Shown here: piece by piece, positions 44,494 through 55,230 of the stretch
Numbering within the stretch: position 1 is the stretch's first letter
Layout: every line of letters starts with the position of its first letter
DNA from: an uncultured Bacteroidaceae bacterium
GTDB lineage: Bacteria > Bacteroidota > Bacteroidia > Bacteroidales > Bacteroidaceae
Assembly: GCA_905233765.1 (NCBI GenBank)
Contig: CAJOCU010000003.1
Location: 1 to 64,000, forward strand
DNA length: 64,000 nt
Reading direction: 5' to 3'
Translations under genes and position numbers: made by a program
The notes under the pieces: model-generated
The model's database searches: none
What the model was told of the DNA's origin: nothing
Seen by the model: the letters and a program-made list of their open reading frames with translations, nothing else

Positions 44494-44515
44494 GTCATGC
44501 ACGCTTTTGCGAGTG

Positions 44516-44523
44516 CAAAGGTA
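44516..44523 (-). promoter_or_regulatory. Promoter -7 box (TACCTTTG) of the Nif3/zinc-ribbon genes
   Basis: TACCTTTG on the minus strand. The implied transcription start leaves a leader of about 8-17 nt, which favours the inner GTG (44493) as start. Confidence 0.6.
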
Positions 44524-44639
44524 CGGAATTAAATGATAAGTGAAAAATGAAATGTGAAAAATTGACTCTTCGTGGAGCTTTTTTTTACTTTTTCACTTAA
44601 TTTTACTGCGTTTCTGCCCCCTATATATAAAATAATGTG

Positions 44640-44647
44640 TACCTTTG
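44640..44647 (+). promoter_or_regulatory. Promoter -7 box (TACCTTTG) of the HdeD-type gene
   Basis: TACCTTTG, 57 bp before the ATG at 44704. No clear -33 TTTG. Confidence 0.55.
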
Positions 44648-44703
44648 TACCCAATAGAGCTCTTCACTCCTCATTGTTCATTCTTCATTAACAATCATAT
44701 CTC

Positions 44704-45348
44704 ATGCTCACCCGTGCCATTCTCCGTTCCTTGTGCGCCCTCCTCATAGGTTTCCTCCTCGTCAGTAACCCTACAGAGATGACGGTGTTGCTGGTGCAGA
44801 TCATCGGCGGTCTCTTCGCCCTCTCGGGTGTCATCGCCTTCATCGGCTACTTCACCGCCAAGGTACGTGCCACTGGTTTCCGCCCCGTCTTCCCCATCGT
44901 GGGCATCGGCAGTCTAGCTTTCGGTGCCTGTCTGCTGGTGTGGCCGACCCTGTTCGTGAACATCCTGATGTATGTTCTCGGCGTTCTCCTCTGCCTCATC
45001 GGGATCGGACAGATTGTCAACCTCATCAGCTATCGCCACTTCTCGCCCCTCACTTGGTCGCTCTTCGTGCTGCCGCTGCTCATCATGATTGCCGGCGTCT
45101 TCGTGCTGTTGCGTCCGTTGGAGGCTGCGTCGGTGCCCTTCACCATCCTCGGCATCGCGTATATTATATATGGTGTATGCGAGTTCATCCTCGGCATCCG
45201 CTTCTATCGCCACCGTCGTCGCTACGAGGCAGTGCTTGCGGAGCAGGAAGCACGCGAGGCTGAAGCGATTGAAATCATCGAGGACGCCACTCCTGAAACG
45301 CCGCCTACCACCGACGAACCAGACCTCCCTATTGATATCACACGTTAA
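44704..45348 (+). CDS. HdeD/DUF308 family membrane protein
   Basis: A 214-residue inner-membrane protein with six hydrophobic segments in three pairs (LCALLIGFLLVSNP, LVQIIGGLFALSGVIAFIGY, FPIVGIGSLAFGACLLVWPT, ILMYVLGVLLCLIGIGQIV, LLIMIAGVFVLLRPLE, TILGIAYIIYGVCEFILGI) and an acidic tail (EIIEDATPETPPTTDEPD). HdeD in E. coli relates to acid resistance; here the role is unknown. The EEP gene follows after 14 bp. Confidence 0.85.
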   Translation: MLTRAILRSLCALLIGFLLVSNPTEMTVLLVQIIGGLFALSGVIAFIGYFTAKVRATGFRPVFPIVGIGSLAFGACLLVWPTLFVNILMYVLGVLLCLIGIGQIVNLISYRHFSPLTWSLFVLPLLIMIAGVFVLLRPLEAASVPFTILGIAYIIYGVCEFILGIRFYRHRRRYEAVLAEQEAREAEAIEIIEDATPETPPTTDEPDLPIDITR

Positions 45349-45362
45349 TTCCATATTACACA

Positions 45363-47255
<1,893 letters not shown>

Positions 47256-47264
47256 ATTGGAAAG

Positions 47265-47285
47265 CGGTCCCATAGGACCGTTTTT
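47265..47285 (+). terminator. Intrinsic terminator after the EEP gene
   Basis: CGGTCC-CATA-GGACCG followed by five T, 10 bp after the stop codon. Confidence 0.85.
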
Positions 47286-47394
47286 CGTGTTTTGCGAATT
47301 AAACCTTTTTTAGGACAATTGCTAAGAATAAGTGTATATACCACGACAATAAATGTTAAAATTTGAGGGGCGATGCCATATTTCTGTTAAAAAG

Positions 47395-47426
47395 ATTGTT
47401 TAAAAGCTCTGCTTTTCGTACCTTTG
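47395..47426 (+). promoter_or_regulatory. Promoter of the fimbrial locus
   Basis: TACCTTTG at 47419-47426 with ATTG (three of four bases of the TTTG box) at 47395-47398, 20 bp upstream. The first gene starts at 47464. No inverted repeats typical of an invertible promoter were seen around it. Confidence 0.65.
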
Positions 47427-47463
47427 TATCGTTTTCATAAGACACGAGTTCGCAGGATAATAC

Positions 47464-49296
47464 ATGAAGCGAGTCTTCATCATACTCATGACACTGGTAT
47501 CCCTCATGACAGAGGCGTATGCGCAGCAGTTAGTGATGTCCATTCCATCGCTTAAGAAAGGGCTCTCCGCCAGCGTGGCCATCGACGACGTGGTCATAGG
47601 GAAGCCTTCGGCCGAGCAGATTGGTTTGCAGATGTCGCTGACGTTGCTCTCTTCCTATGTGCCGCAACGTCGGATGCTGGTGGTGACACCCCGCCTCGTA
47701 GCGGGCGCAGACTCGCTGGATTTCCCTGCGGTGGAGCTCTACGGCAGCTGGACATACTACCAGACCGTGCGCAGCGGCATCGACGACAATGCCAAAGCCT
47801 TGCACCTGCGTGCCCGAGATGCGCGCACCGGCGTCTATTACGCCAAGACCATCCAGTATCGACCCTGGATGGAGCGTGCCGCATTAAAGTTTGTGGCACA
47901 GGAGCAGGACGCCTGTGGATCCGTGCTGGGTTCCGCAGAGTATTTTTCTTACGCGCGCGCAGCACATGACACCAGCGCCGGCACAGGCGTGGGTACCTTC
48001 ATGGCTACCTCCTCCACGACGACCATCGACACCGAGCGAGTGACCACGATGGGCGACATCCACCACTACCACGGCACCGCCTACATCACCTTCCCCGTGA
48101 ACAGCATCGAGCTGCAGCCCGACTACAACGGCAACCTCGAGGAGCTCGACGGCATCGCCAACTCCATTGACAGCCTCACCCAGCACAACCGCTCGCTGCT
48201 GCGCCACCTCACCCTCAAGGGCTACGCCTCGCCCGAAGGCTCCTACAGCCGCAATGAGGCACTGGCCCGCGGACGTGTGCACAGCCTCCGCAACTACCTC
48301 GTGCAGCACTACGACCTCTCCAGCCTGATCATCAGCACCGACTACGAGCCTGAGGACTGGGATGGTTTCCGTCGTCACGTGGCCGAGGCGCAGTACCCCG
48401 AGCGCGAGGCGCTCCTGCGCATCATCGACAGCGCGCAGGACCCCGACGCCAAGCTCGCACGCATCGCCTCCTCCTACCCCGCCCTCTATAAGACCTTCCT
48501 CAAAGAGGTCTTCCCCAAGCTCCGCCGCACAGACTACCGCCTCGACTACGTGGCAGTGGATTCCGCAGCGGTGAAGTCGGTGGTCGTCAAGCGAGACTCC
48601 ACGCGAGAGGTTACGCCGATAGGTCCTATGAGCGCCGCCACCTCCAGCGCCGACAGCACGGGTGGCCCCGAGCCCCTCGGTACCGTCGCCGCCTTCGAGG
48701 AGACCTATAGCCAGTTCCGCACCTTCCGTCCGCTCTTCGCCGTGAAGAGCAACCTCCTCTTCGATGTCATCGCGGCTCCCAACCTGGAGCTCGAGGTGGC
48801 TTTCGGACGCGACAGGCGCTGGAGCGTGATGGCAGAGGTCTGGTGTCCCTGGTGGCGCCTCGGCTACAATGCCAAGGGCAAGTCCAACCAGTACTACCGC
48901 AGCGACCAGCGCCCCACCAAGCACGCCTACCAGCTGCTCACCGTGGGCGCCGAGGCCCGCTACTGGCTGGCGCCGCGCTGCAGCGCCGCCCGCCCCTACC
49001 TCTCAGGTGCCTTCGTGGGTCTCTATGCCGCCGGCGGAAAGTATGACCTCTGCTACGACGGCTCCGGCTATCAGGGCGAGTTCACCAGCTTCGGCATCTC
49101 CGCCGGCTACTCCTGGCCCGTGGCCCGCCACTGGAACGTGGAGCTCTCCGCAGCCGTCGGCTATGTGGGTGGCCCCAAGGTGCACTACCAGAACGAGTTC
49201 GATGACGCCCGCCTCATCTACCGCAGCAACGACAACCTCCGCTACGTAGGTCCCACGAAGCTCAAGGTGAGTCTGGTGTGGATCATTGGAAAATGA
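47464..49296 (+). CDS. DUF3868/DUF3575 OmpA-like fimbrial-locus protein
   Basis: 610 residues: signal peptide to about residue 20 (TEAYAQ), an N-terminal DUF3868 domain (LVMSIPSLKKGLSASVAIDD onward), an OmpA-like region (about 215-300: ITFPVNSIELQPDYNGN, LTLKGYASPEGSYSRNEALA), and a C-terminal DUF3575 beta-barrel-like part (about 420-610: FAVKSNLLFDVIAAPNLELE, GYSWPVARHWNVELSAAVGY). Proteins of this make-up lead FimA/Mfa-type fimbrial operons in Bacteroidales. They are thought to act in anchoring or assembly. First gene of the locus, 37 bp before the DUF5119 gene. Confidence 0.88.
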   Translation: MKRVFIILMTLVSLMTEAYAQQLVMSIPSLKKGLSASVAIDDVVIGKPSAEQIGLQMSLTLLSSYVPQRRMLVVTPRLVAGADSLDFPAVELYGSWTYYQTVRSGIDDNAKALHLRARDARTGVYYAKTIQYRPWMERAALKFVAQEQDACGSVLGSAEYFSYARAAHDTSAGTGVGTFMATSSTTTIDTERVTTMGDIHHYHGTAYITFPVNSIELQPDYNGNLEELDGIANSIDSLTQHNRSLLRHLTLKGYASPEGSYSRNEALARGRVHSLRNYLVQHYDLSSLIISTDYEPEDWDGFRRHVAEAQYPEREALLRIIDSAQDPDAKLARIASSYPALYKTFLKEVFPKLRRTDYRLDYVAVDSAAVKSVVVKRDSTREVTPIGPMSAATSSADSTGGPEPLGTVAAFEETYSQFRTFRPLFAVKSNLLFDVIAAPNLELEVAFGRDRRWSVMAEVWCPWWRLGYNAKGKSNQYYRSDQRPTKHAYQLLTVGAEARYWLAPRCSAARPYLSGAFVGLYAAGGKYDLCYDGSGYQGEFTSFGISAGYSWPVARHWNVELSAAVGYVGGPKVHYQNEFDDARLIYRSNDNLRYVGPTKLKVSLVWIIGK

Positions 49297-49321
49297 TAAA
49301 TGATAAATAAGAGATAAGAAA

Positions 49322-49445
49322 TAATAAATAAAAATGATGAATAAGAGATACGATAATCGAGTATTCAGGGCATGTGGGGCCAGTGGGCTTCATGGGCTGC
49401 GCTGTGCTGGTTATTATTTCTTATTTATTATTTCTTATTTATTAT
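49322..49445. repeat. Leader cassette, copy 1 of 4, diverged
   Basis: AAATAATAAATAAAAATGAT before the gene start, then GGCATGTGGGGCCAGTGGGC and the CTTCATGGGCTGCGCTGTGC block, followed by an AT-rich stretch (TTATTATTTCTTATTTATTA) in the signal peptide. It matches the three later copies in the second half but differs in the first. Confidence 0.65.
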
Positions 49446-50488
49446 TTCCTGTTCTCTCTGCCTGCGACCGCTACGAGGTGGAGACCTACTACACCGGCAA
49501 GGCGAATGTGCGGGTGGTGCTGGATTGGAAGACGCGCTTCGGCGAGGTGCCCACCGGTATGACCATCATGCTGGCCAAGGACGGCGACGCCATCACCTAC
49601 ACCGACATCACCAACGACGTGTCGTTCTACGACATGGAGCTGGAGCCCGGTGAGTACAAGATGCTCGTCTTCAACCGCACCGCGGGCGAGTTCGGTTCCA
49701 TGCGCTTCTCCCAGATGAAGAGCTTCAACGATGCCTTCGCCTACGCCAACCAGCTGGAGCGCACCACCGACTTCTGGGATGTCAACGCCAGCTATATGCG
49801 CGAGCCCGAGCACATCGGCTGCGCCGTAGATACCTTCACGGTGCTGCCGGAGATGACCGACGGCAACTTCCGCTTCATCAACTGGCGCGACAAGGCGCCC
49901 GACACACGCGAGACGCTGGTGCTGCCCGAGGTGGTGGAACCCATGACCACCGAGCTCTACATCCGCGTGAAGATCATCGGCTACAAGTATATGGCCAGCG
50001 TCGTGGGCAACATCTCGGGTATGGCGAACGGCTTCTACCTCTCGCAGGCATGGCGCCGCGAGCAGACCGGCTACCACTACCTGGGCGACTGGAACAGCTA
50101 TCCTGCGCCCGAGGAATCCACGGAGACGATGAGCGTGGGCTACATCACCACCAAGGTCAGCGTCTTCGGTATGCCCCACGGCCGCGAGATGCTCTCGCAG
50201 CGCGTGCCCGATCATAATATGGTGTCGCTGTGCTTCACGCTGATCGACGGCACACAGCATGTGTTCCGCTATCCTGTGGGCGACAAGATCAAATACGAGA
50301 TCGCCGAGCTCAACGGCTATTTCAGCAAGGTGGATGTCACCCTCGACCTGGACCTGGAGATCATCACCCCCTTCTATCAGGACGATGAAGTGCCCAACCT
50401 GCCCTATGCGCAGCCCAACGGCACCGGCGCCTTCGATGCGGAGGTGGAGCCGTGGGGCGACGACGAAATCGTCGATGTACCGATGTAG
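49334..50488 (+). CDS. DUF5119 lipoprotein, Mfa2/FimB-like fimbrial subunit
   Basis: 384 residues. The lipobox Cys is about residue 44 (LLFPVLSACDRYE). A long N-region precedes it (HGLRCAGYYFLFIISYLL), shared with three later fimbrillin genes. The mature part is beta-rich (VRVVLDWKTRFGEVPTGMTI, then TTELYIRVKIIGYKYMASVV, KYEIAELNGYFSKVDVTLDL), like DUF5119 and the Mfa2/FimB anchor family. Those subunits cap and hold the fimbria at the outer membrane. The end is acidic (FDAEVEPWGDDEIVDV). Start Met1 or Met2. Confidence 0.85.
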   Translation: MMNKRYDNRVFRACGASGLHGLRCAGYYFLFIISYLLFPVLSACDRYEVETYYTGKANVRVVLDWKTRFGEVPTGMTIMLAKDGDAITYTDITNDVSFYDMELEPGEYKMLVFNRTAGEFGSMRFSQMKSFNDAFAYANQLERTTDFWDVNASYMREPEHIGCAVDTFTVLPEMTDGNFRFINWRDKAPDTRETLVLPEVVEPMTTELYIRVKIIGYKYMASVVGNISGMANGFYLSQAWRREQTGYHYLGDWNSYPAPEESTETMSVGYITTKVSVFGMPHGREMLSQRVPDHNMVSLCFTLIDGTQHVFRYPVGDKIKYEIAELNGYFSKVDVTLDLDLEIITPFYQDDEVPNLPYAQPNGTGAFDAEVEPWGDDEIVDVPM

Positions 50489-50647
50489 GACCATCCATTA
50501 AACTTTCAAATAAAGATATTGTCTAACATTATTAAATAAAGAAAAAAGAAACATTCAAAGAAAACAAAGAGAACAAGTAAACAAAACAAAACGAAACAAT
50601 CTTAATTAGAAACAATTAACCCTATTTATTCATTTAATTCATTCATT
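50489..50647 (+). promoter_or_regulatory. A-rich untranslated leader of the major fimbrillin gene
   Basis: 159 bp with runs such as AAAGAAAACAAAGAGAACAA and no Shine-Dalgarno. Such A-rich leaders help translation in Bacteroidetes. No full TAnnTTTG box is seen in it, so the gene may be transcribed from upstream. Confidence 0.4.
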
Positions 50648-52405
50648 ATGAAAAAGATTCTATTTTTCGCAGCCACAGCAATGCTGTTCGCTGCATGTGC
50701 TAACGAAGAGGCCGACGCTCCCGTCGTTGCTCAAGAGGGCAATAACGGTGCCGTGCTCTTCGACACCTACACTTCTGCTGCCACCCGTGCTGGATATGCC
50801 GGTGTGATGACTACAGAAAAGCTGAAGACCGATGGTATTGGATTCGGTGTTTACACATTCTATCAGGATGATGATACTGATTATCCAGCTAACAACACCA
50901 CTCTTACTCCCAATTTTATGTTTAACCAACAAGTGACTTGGGCTGGTGGATGGTCTTACTCTCCTCTGAAGTATTGGCCAAATGAAACCACATCAGACAT
51001 GCTCAATGCAACAGGGCATGCATCCTCCTCAGCCACAGACAAGTTGAGTTTCTTCGCTTATGCTCCATATGTAGATCTGACCACTGCAGGAACACTGACG
51101 GGTAGTACAGATGCATACGTAGACGATGCTGTTGGAGCTACAGGTATTGTGGGCATCTCCAAGGAAACAGTCGCAAGTGATCCAAAAGTAGAATGGAAAG
51201 TAACTGCTAATCCTGACAACAATGTTGACCTGCTTTGGGGTGTTGCACCCGCCGGCTTAAGCTATGTTGCTGTAAATGGTAGCACCATTAATACAACAGA
51301 AGGAAAGCCTATCGTTAATATGGTGAAGCCCGACAAGGACCAGAAGATTAAGTTCCTTTTTGAGCATGCTCTCTCTCGTATTGGCTTGACCGTGGTTTCT
51401 GCTATTGACCAGGTTGCTGACGGTGGTACATTCAACACTACCGAAAGCCGTGTTCTTATTGACGAAGTGAAGATTTATGGATCTTTCGGTACCCAGGGTG
51501 TGCTGAATCTGAACAATGAAACAGCCCATGTTGCAAACTGGATTGAATCAACTGTAACAAGAACACCAAGCTCTGAAGGAAGCCCATTGTTTACTATCAA
51601 TGCCACAAACGGCTATCTGAACCCCGTACTTCGCTACGATGCTGCTCAGATTACAACTATTGCAGGTGATGCCAGCGCCTTCTCAGGACTTAATACTGGT
51701 GTACTCACTCGCGAGCAAAATCTTATGGTAGGCGGTGCTGATCCCAGCAAGAAGGTTACAGATCCCGATTATGCATTTGGAACTACACTTTACGTCTTTG
51801 ATGATCCTGATTATGTCGTAGCAAAGGCCAAAACGCCTGCAGCAACAAAAGTCTATTCAAAAGATGGTGATAATTACACTCAGGTATATGATGGTGCAGG
51901 TACTGGATATGAGGTTGACGGTACTACACCGTTCTATACGCTGGCTGTTACAAGTAGTGGCCACATCGACGCAGGTGTTGATTATTGGACGGTATCTGGT
52001 ACAACATACACTAAAACCGTAGCAGGTGTTGATGGCCAGTATCTTGATGCATCAAACGTTACTTTGGAAGCAACTCCTGTCACTGCTACCTATACCGCAG
52101 GAGATTACTACACCGCTCTGACTCCTCGCTATTTCATGGTGATTCCTTCTGACCTGACACCGACTCCTACAGAGATTAACGTGAAGATTACCTACCATGT
52201 TGTTACCAAGGATACAAAGCTGACAGGCAATGTCTCTAACGTTACCAATGCTATCACAAAGACAACTTCCATCCAGCTGAAGAACGGAAAGAGCTACAAT
52301 CTGAAGCTGATCCTTGGTCTGACCTCTGTGAAGCTCGACGCTACTGTTAAGGACTGGGAGGTTGCTGATGAGACTGAGATCAACCTGCCCAAGAACGAGG
52401 ATTAA
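50648..52405 (+). CDS. Major fimbrillin-type lipoprotein (Mfa-like)
   Basis: 585 residues. The lipoprotein signal is short and ordinary (MKKILFFAATAMLFAAC, Cys17), unlike the other subunits. The Mfa-like_1 hallmarks are FMFNQQVTWAGGWSYSPLKY (about 95-114) with KYWPNE, LSFFAYAPYV, and FEHALSRIGLTVVSAID (about 237-253). The end matches the family (GKSYNLKLILGLTSVKLDAT). The 159-bp leader upstream is very A-rich, which suits a highly made stalk protein. Base composition is visibly more AT-rich than the neighbours. The region at about 365-480 contains Tyr/Thr/Asp-rich repeats (YTQVYDGAGTGYEVDGTTPF) that may be exposed. Confidence 0.88.
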   Translation: MKKILFFAATAMLFAACANEEADAPVVAQEGNNGAVLFDTYTSAATRAGYAGVMTTEKLKTDGIGFGVYTFYQDDDTDYPANNTTLTPNFMFNQQVTWAGGWSYSPLKYWPNETTSDMLNATGHASSSATDKLSFFAYAPYVDLTTAGTLTGSTDAYVDDAVGATGIVGISKETVASDPKVEWKVTANPDNNVDLLWGVAPAGLSYVAVNGSTINTTEGKPIVNMVKPDKDQKIKFLFEHALSRIGLTVVSAIDQVADGGTFNTTESRVLIDEVKIYGSFGTQGVLNLNNETAHVANWIESTVTRTPSSEGSPLFTINATNGYLNPVLRYDAAQITTIAGDASAFSGLNTGVLTREQNLMVGGADPSKKVTDPDYAFGTTLYVFDDPDYVVAKAKTPAATKVYSKDGDNYTQVYDGAGTGYEVDGTTPFYTLAVTSSGHIDAGVDYWTVSGTTYTKTVAGVDGQYLDASNVTLEATPVTATYTAGDYYTALTPRYFMVIPSDLTPTPTEINVKITYHVVTKDTKLTGNVSNVTNAITKTTSIQLKNGKSYNLKLILGLTSVKLDATVKDWEVADETEINLPKNED

Positions 52406-52427
52406 TCTGTTCTAACCCCTTCGTTCG

Positions 52428-52493
52428 GAAGAGCACGGTTTAATGGCCTGAAGACCGCAGTCCTATGGTCTGAAGACCTCGCTCTTCCGCACG
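52428..52493. repeat. Second array with 22-bp period
   Basis: Units start at 52428, 52450 and 52472, exactly 22 bp apart (GAAGAGCACGGTT, GAAGACCGCAGTCC, GAAGACCTCGCTC). The motif and period match the array at 260-325. Confidence 0.55.
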
Positions 52494-52512
52494 GAGCACT
52501 ACAAAAGTCTAA

Positions 52513-52547
52513 ATTGTGAGGCGGCGGTCTCGCCGCCACCTCACAAT
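52513..52547. repeat. Hairpin between fimbrillin genes
   Basis: ATTGTGAGG and its complement CCTCACAAT enclose a second GC-rich stem (GGCGG/CCGCC). It lies 15 bp before the ATG at 52562, without a T-run, so it could attenuate transcription or stabilise the upstream mRNA. Confidence 0.5.
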
Positions 52548-52561
52548 ATATAAATATAATA

Positions 52562-53734
52562 ATGTGCGCGCGCGTAAGGAAATACGGCATATTGTTTGCG
52601 GCACTGCTGATTGCAGTCAGCTGCACTGACGAGGACGCGGTGGGCGTTGAACCCGGCACGTCTGCCCCGTCAGGCGTGCCTATCACCTTCCGTTGCGCCG
52701 CTGATGAGGCCGAGACACGTGCCGTCAACGGCTACACCGGCAACCTCACAACCACCAACCACCAACTGCGCTACGCCGGCTTCGGCGTGTTCATGGCGCA
52801 CACCACGGGCACCATCCCCGACCTGATGTACAACCAACAGGTGGAATACACCTTCTTTGGCGACGGCTCGGGCGACGGCTACTGGACTTACTCCCCCGTG
52901 AAATACTGGCCTGCACAACCCGAAGGGGTGTGCTTCTATGCCTATGCACCCTATGTAGAGGTCCCCGCAGCCGACTTCGCCGACGACCCCGACAACACGG
53001 GCATCGTGGGCGTTTCAGCAAACAATATGGCCTCGCCCTATATTTTATACGCGCGCGCGAAACATCCTGAGCATCACGTTGATTTGCTCTGGAAGTACCT
53101 GCGCGTGACTGCCGCGATGCTGACGGACGGACGCCCCAAGATGAGCGAAGCCGTCACCCTGGAGATGCACCACGCCCTCTCGCGCGTGAAGGTGAGCCTC
53201 GGCATCACCAACGGCGCGTCGCTGGCCGTGGGCTCGAAGCTCCTCATCAAGCGCGTGACCTTCACGGGCAGCGTAGCCCGCACGGCACGCCTGGACCTGA
53301 GCAGCGACAAGAACGGTTCGGACCAGTACATCCCCACCTGGACGAACCACGACCTGCAAGCCACCACCATCTTCGTGGATGGCGACCCGGAAACGAACAC
53401 AGATTCCTACGGCATCATCGCCGAAGGGATACGCTATATCGCAGGCCTGCCTGCCGCCTGGCAACCCACAGGCCTGCCCCACGTGAACTACGACGCGGAG
53501 AACGACGCCACCAAGACGAACCTGCTCTGCATGGGCGACGCCCCCACGTACCTCTACCTCATCCCGCAGGCGGAGCTGGCCCTCACCTGTGTCCTCGACT
53601 ACTGCATCATCGCCTCCGACGGCACGAAGACGGACTACAGCAAAACCATCAACAACCCTCCCGGCCACACCTTCAGCATCGCACCGCTGAACGGGAACAC
53701 AACGTACGATGTGACGCTGAAGATAACGATATAA
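52562..53734 (+). CDS. Fimbrillin-family lipoprotein (Mfa-like), accessory subunit 1
   Basis: 390 residues. The signal ends with the lipobox LLIAVSC (Cys21). Mfa-like features are LRYAGFGVFMAHTTG, DLMYNQQVEYTF, TYSPVKYWPAQPEGVCFYAY and MHHALSRVKVSLGI. The C-terminal strand is TYDVTLKITI. It does not carry the shared long leader. It is a likely shaft-associated or tip subunit, since several fimbrillin paralogues in a row are typical of accessory parts. Confidence 0.85.
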   Translation: MCARVRKYGILFAALLIAVSCTDEDAVGVEPGTSAPSGVPITFRCAADEAETRAVNGYTGNLTTTNHQLRYAGFGVFMAHTTGTIPDLMYNQQVEYTFFGDGSGDGYWTYSPVKYWPAQPEGVCFYAYAPYVEVPAADFADDPDNTGIVGVSANNMASPYILYARAKHPEHHVDLLWKYLRVTAAMLTDGRPKMSEAVTLEMHHALSRVKVSLGITNGASLAVGSKLLIKRVTFTGSVARTARLDLSSDKNGSDQYIPTWTNHDLQATTIFVDGDPETNTDSYGIIAEGIRYIAGLPAAWQPTGLPHVNYDAENDATKTNLLCMGDAPTYLYLIPQAELALTCVLDYCIIASDGTKTDYSKTINNPPGHTFSIAPLNGNTTYDVTLKITI

Positions 53735-53735
53735 A

Positions 53736-53770
53736 AGCCCCCTCCCGGCCTCCACCAAGGGGGAGGAGGA
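53736..53770. repeat. GC-rich palindromic element between fimbrillin genes
   Basis: AAGCCCCCTCCCGGCCTCCA followed by CCAAGGGGGAGGAGG, directly after the stop codon at 53734. Confidence 0.65.
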
Positions 53771-53784
53771 AATAAGAATTAAGA

Positions 53785-53905
53785 AATAAAAAATAAAAAT
53801 GAATAATAAGAGATATAATCAGGCATGGGGACTGCATGGGGCCAATGGGCTTCATGGGCTGCGCTGTGCTCATTATTATTTCTTATTTATCATTTATTAT
53901 TTATT
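53785..53905. repeat. Leader cassette, copy 2 of 4
   Basis: AATAAAAATGAATAATAAGA begins a block of about 90 bp that recurs at 55124-55230 and 56604-56710 with almost no change, and at 49322-49445 in diverged form. AT-rich ends (AAGAAATAAAAA before the ATG, TTATTATTTCTTATTT in the signal peptide) are complementary to each other. Confidence 0.75.
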
Positions 53906-55064
53906 ATTTACAACGCTCGGCTCCTGCTCTAGCGACGACGCGGCTCCAGAGGAGCCGGGTACACCCATCACGCTGCTGGCCTACACGGCACAGCCGCTGG
54001 CCACGCGCGCCGACTCATCGCTGCTGGCCAACGAGGTGATTCCGGCGGAGAAGAGCATCGGCGTGTATGCTTACTACCACGACAACACGACATGGGCTGC
54101 GGCCGATGCTGCCGAGCCCAAGCAGACGGCGCCCAACTTCATGCGCAACCAGAAGGCCACCAACAGCGGAATAAATAGTCCCTTCACCTACTCGCCCATC
54201 AAATACTGGCCCAACGAGGAGACGGACAAGCTGAGCTTCATCGCCTACTACCCCTACTGCACAGGCGTCGTAGATGGCAGCCCCGAAGATATCAACCACA
54301 CCGGCATCATCCCGCTGCTGAACGGCCTGGGCATCGGATACCCCAACGGCACGGGCCTGCCCACGTTCCGCTTCACCGTGAAGGACGACGTGAAGAAGCA
54401 AGTGGATTTCATGGTCTCGGACCTCATCCCCGACCTGCCCCACTCGCGCGACACCGAAGGCGACCTGCACACCCCGTTCAACGACCTGACGATCAGCGAC
54501 CGCGTGCGCTTCCGCTTCGTCCACGCCACCTCGAAGATCGAGTTCCGCATCCGCGCCTCCGAGGAGGTGCGCCAGAACATGGCATACTTCACCCTCAAAG
54601 GCATCACCCTCACCAATATCTACAACGAGGCCCTGCTGACACCCACCTACTCGGCGGGCGACGGCACCACCCTCACCTGGTCGGGCTACCAAGACTACCA
54701 CTGGTCGGACTACGCCTGCAAGACCACCGAAGCCTACCTGCTGCTGCCACAGACGCTACGCGCCGACGCCCATCTGAGCGTCACCTACGACCTGGCCTTC
54801 AAGAGCGGCGGCACCACCTACACCTACGACGGCAGCGGCAACCTCGTCCCAACCGAGGAGTATGCCTACATCAACCGCACCACGGACATGGTGCTCAAGG
54901 ACCTGACACTCACGGGCTCCGGCGACCCGCTCACAGCGTGGCTCCCCAACCACCACTACATCTACAACCTCGTCATCAACCCGCACGGCATCGGCTTCGA
55001 AGCGAAAGTCGTGGATTGGGGCGAATATGTTGAGATAAACGATATTGTTGTGGAGGAACAGTAA
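53799..55064 (+). CDS. Fimbrillin-family lipoprotein (Mfa-like), accessory subunit 2
   Basis: 421 residues. It has the shared leader (MNNKRYNQAWGLHGANG), then a hydrophobic stretch and lipobox TTLGSC (Cys43). Mfa-like features are SIGVYAYYHDNTTW, NFMRNQKATNSG, FTYSPIKYWPNEETDKLSFI and RFVHATSKIEFRIRASEEV. The end is IYNLVINPHGIGFEAKVVDW, close to other fimbrillins. The first 100 bp are nearly identical to those of the next two genes. Confidence 0.85.
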   Translation: MNNKRYNQAWGLHGANGLHGLRCAHYYFLFIIYYLLFTTLGSCSSDDAAPEEPGTPITLLAYTAQPLATRADSSLLANEVIPAEKSIGVYAYYHDNTTWAAADAAEPKQTAPNFMRNQKATNSGINSPFTYSPIKYWPNEETDKLSFIAYYPYCTGVVDGSPEDINHTGIIPLLNGLGIGYPNGTGLPTFRFTVKDDVKKQVDFMVSDLIPDLPHSRDTEGDLHTPFNDLTISDRVRFRFVHATSKIEFRIRASEEVRQNMAYFTLKGITLTNIYNEALLTPTYSAGDGTTLTWSGYQDYHWSDYACKTTEAYLLLPQTLRADAHLSVTYDLAFKSGGTTYTYDGSGNLVPTEEYAYINRTTDMVLKDLTLTGSGDPLTAWLPNHHYIYNLVINPHGIGFEAKVVDWGEYVEINDIVVEEQ

Positions 55065-55065
55065 G

Positions 55066-55106
55066 GAAGCCCCCCTCCCAGCTTCCCCCAGGGGAGAGAA
55101 GGAGGG
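55066..55106. repeat. GC-rich palindromic element between fimbrillin genes
   Basis: GAAGCCCCCCTCCCAGCTTC followed by CCCCAGGGGAGAGAAGGAGG, directly after the stop codon at 55064. Confidence 0.6.
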
Positions 55107-55123
55107 AATTAAGAAATAAAAAT

Positions 55124-55230
55124 GAAGAAATAAAAATGAATAATAAGAGATATAATCAGGCATGGGGACTGCATGGGGCCAATGGGCTTCATGGGCTGCG
55201 CTGTGCTAATTATTATTTCTTGTTTTTTAT
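55124..55230. repeat. Leader cassette, copy 3 of 4
   Basis: The same block as at 53785: AAAAATGAATAATAAGAGAT, GGGGACTGCATGGGGCCAAT, GGGCTTCATGGGCTGCGCTG and then an AT-rich signal-peptide stretch. Confidence 0.75.

Noticed and set aside
47290..47463. Invertible promoter before the fimbrial locus
   Set aside because: No inverted repeats flank the TACCTTTG box and no invertase gene is nearby.
53836..54039. Alternative frame in the fimbrial leader starting MGPMGFMGCAVLIII
   Set aside because: It resembles a signal peptide but runs out of frame with the mature fimbrillin. The main frame gives a proper lipobox and the full domain in three genes.
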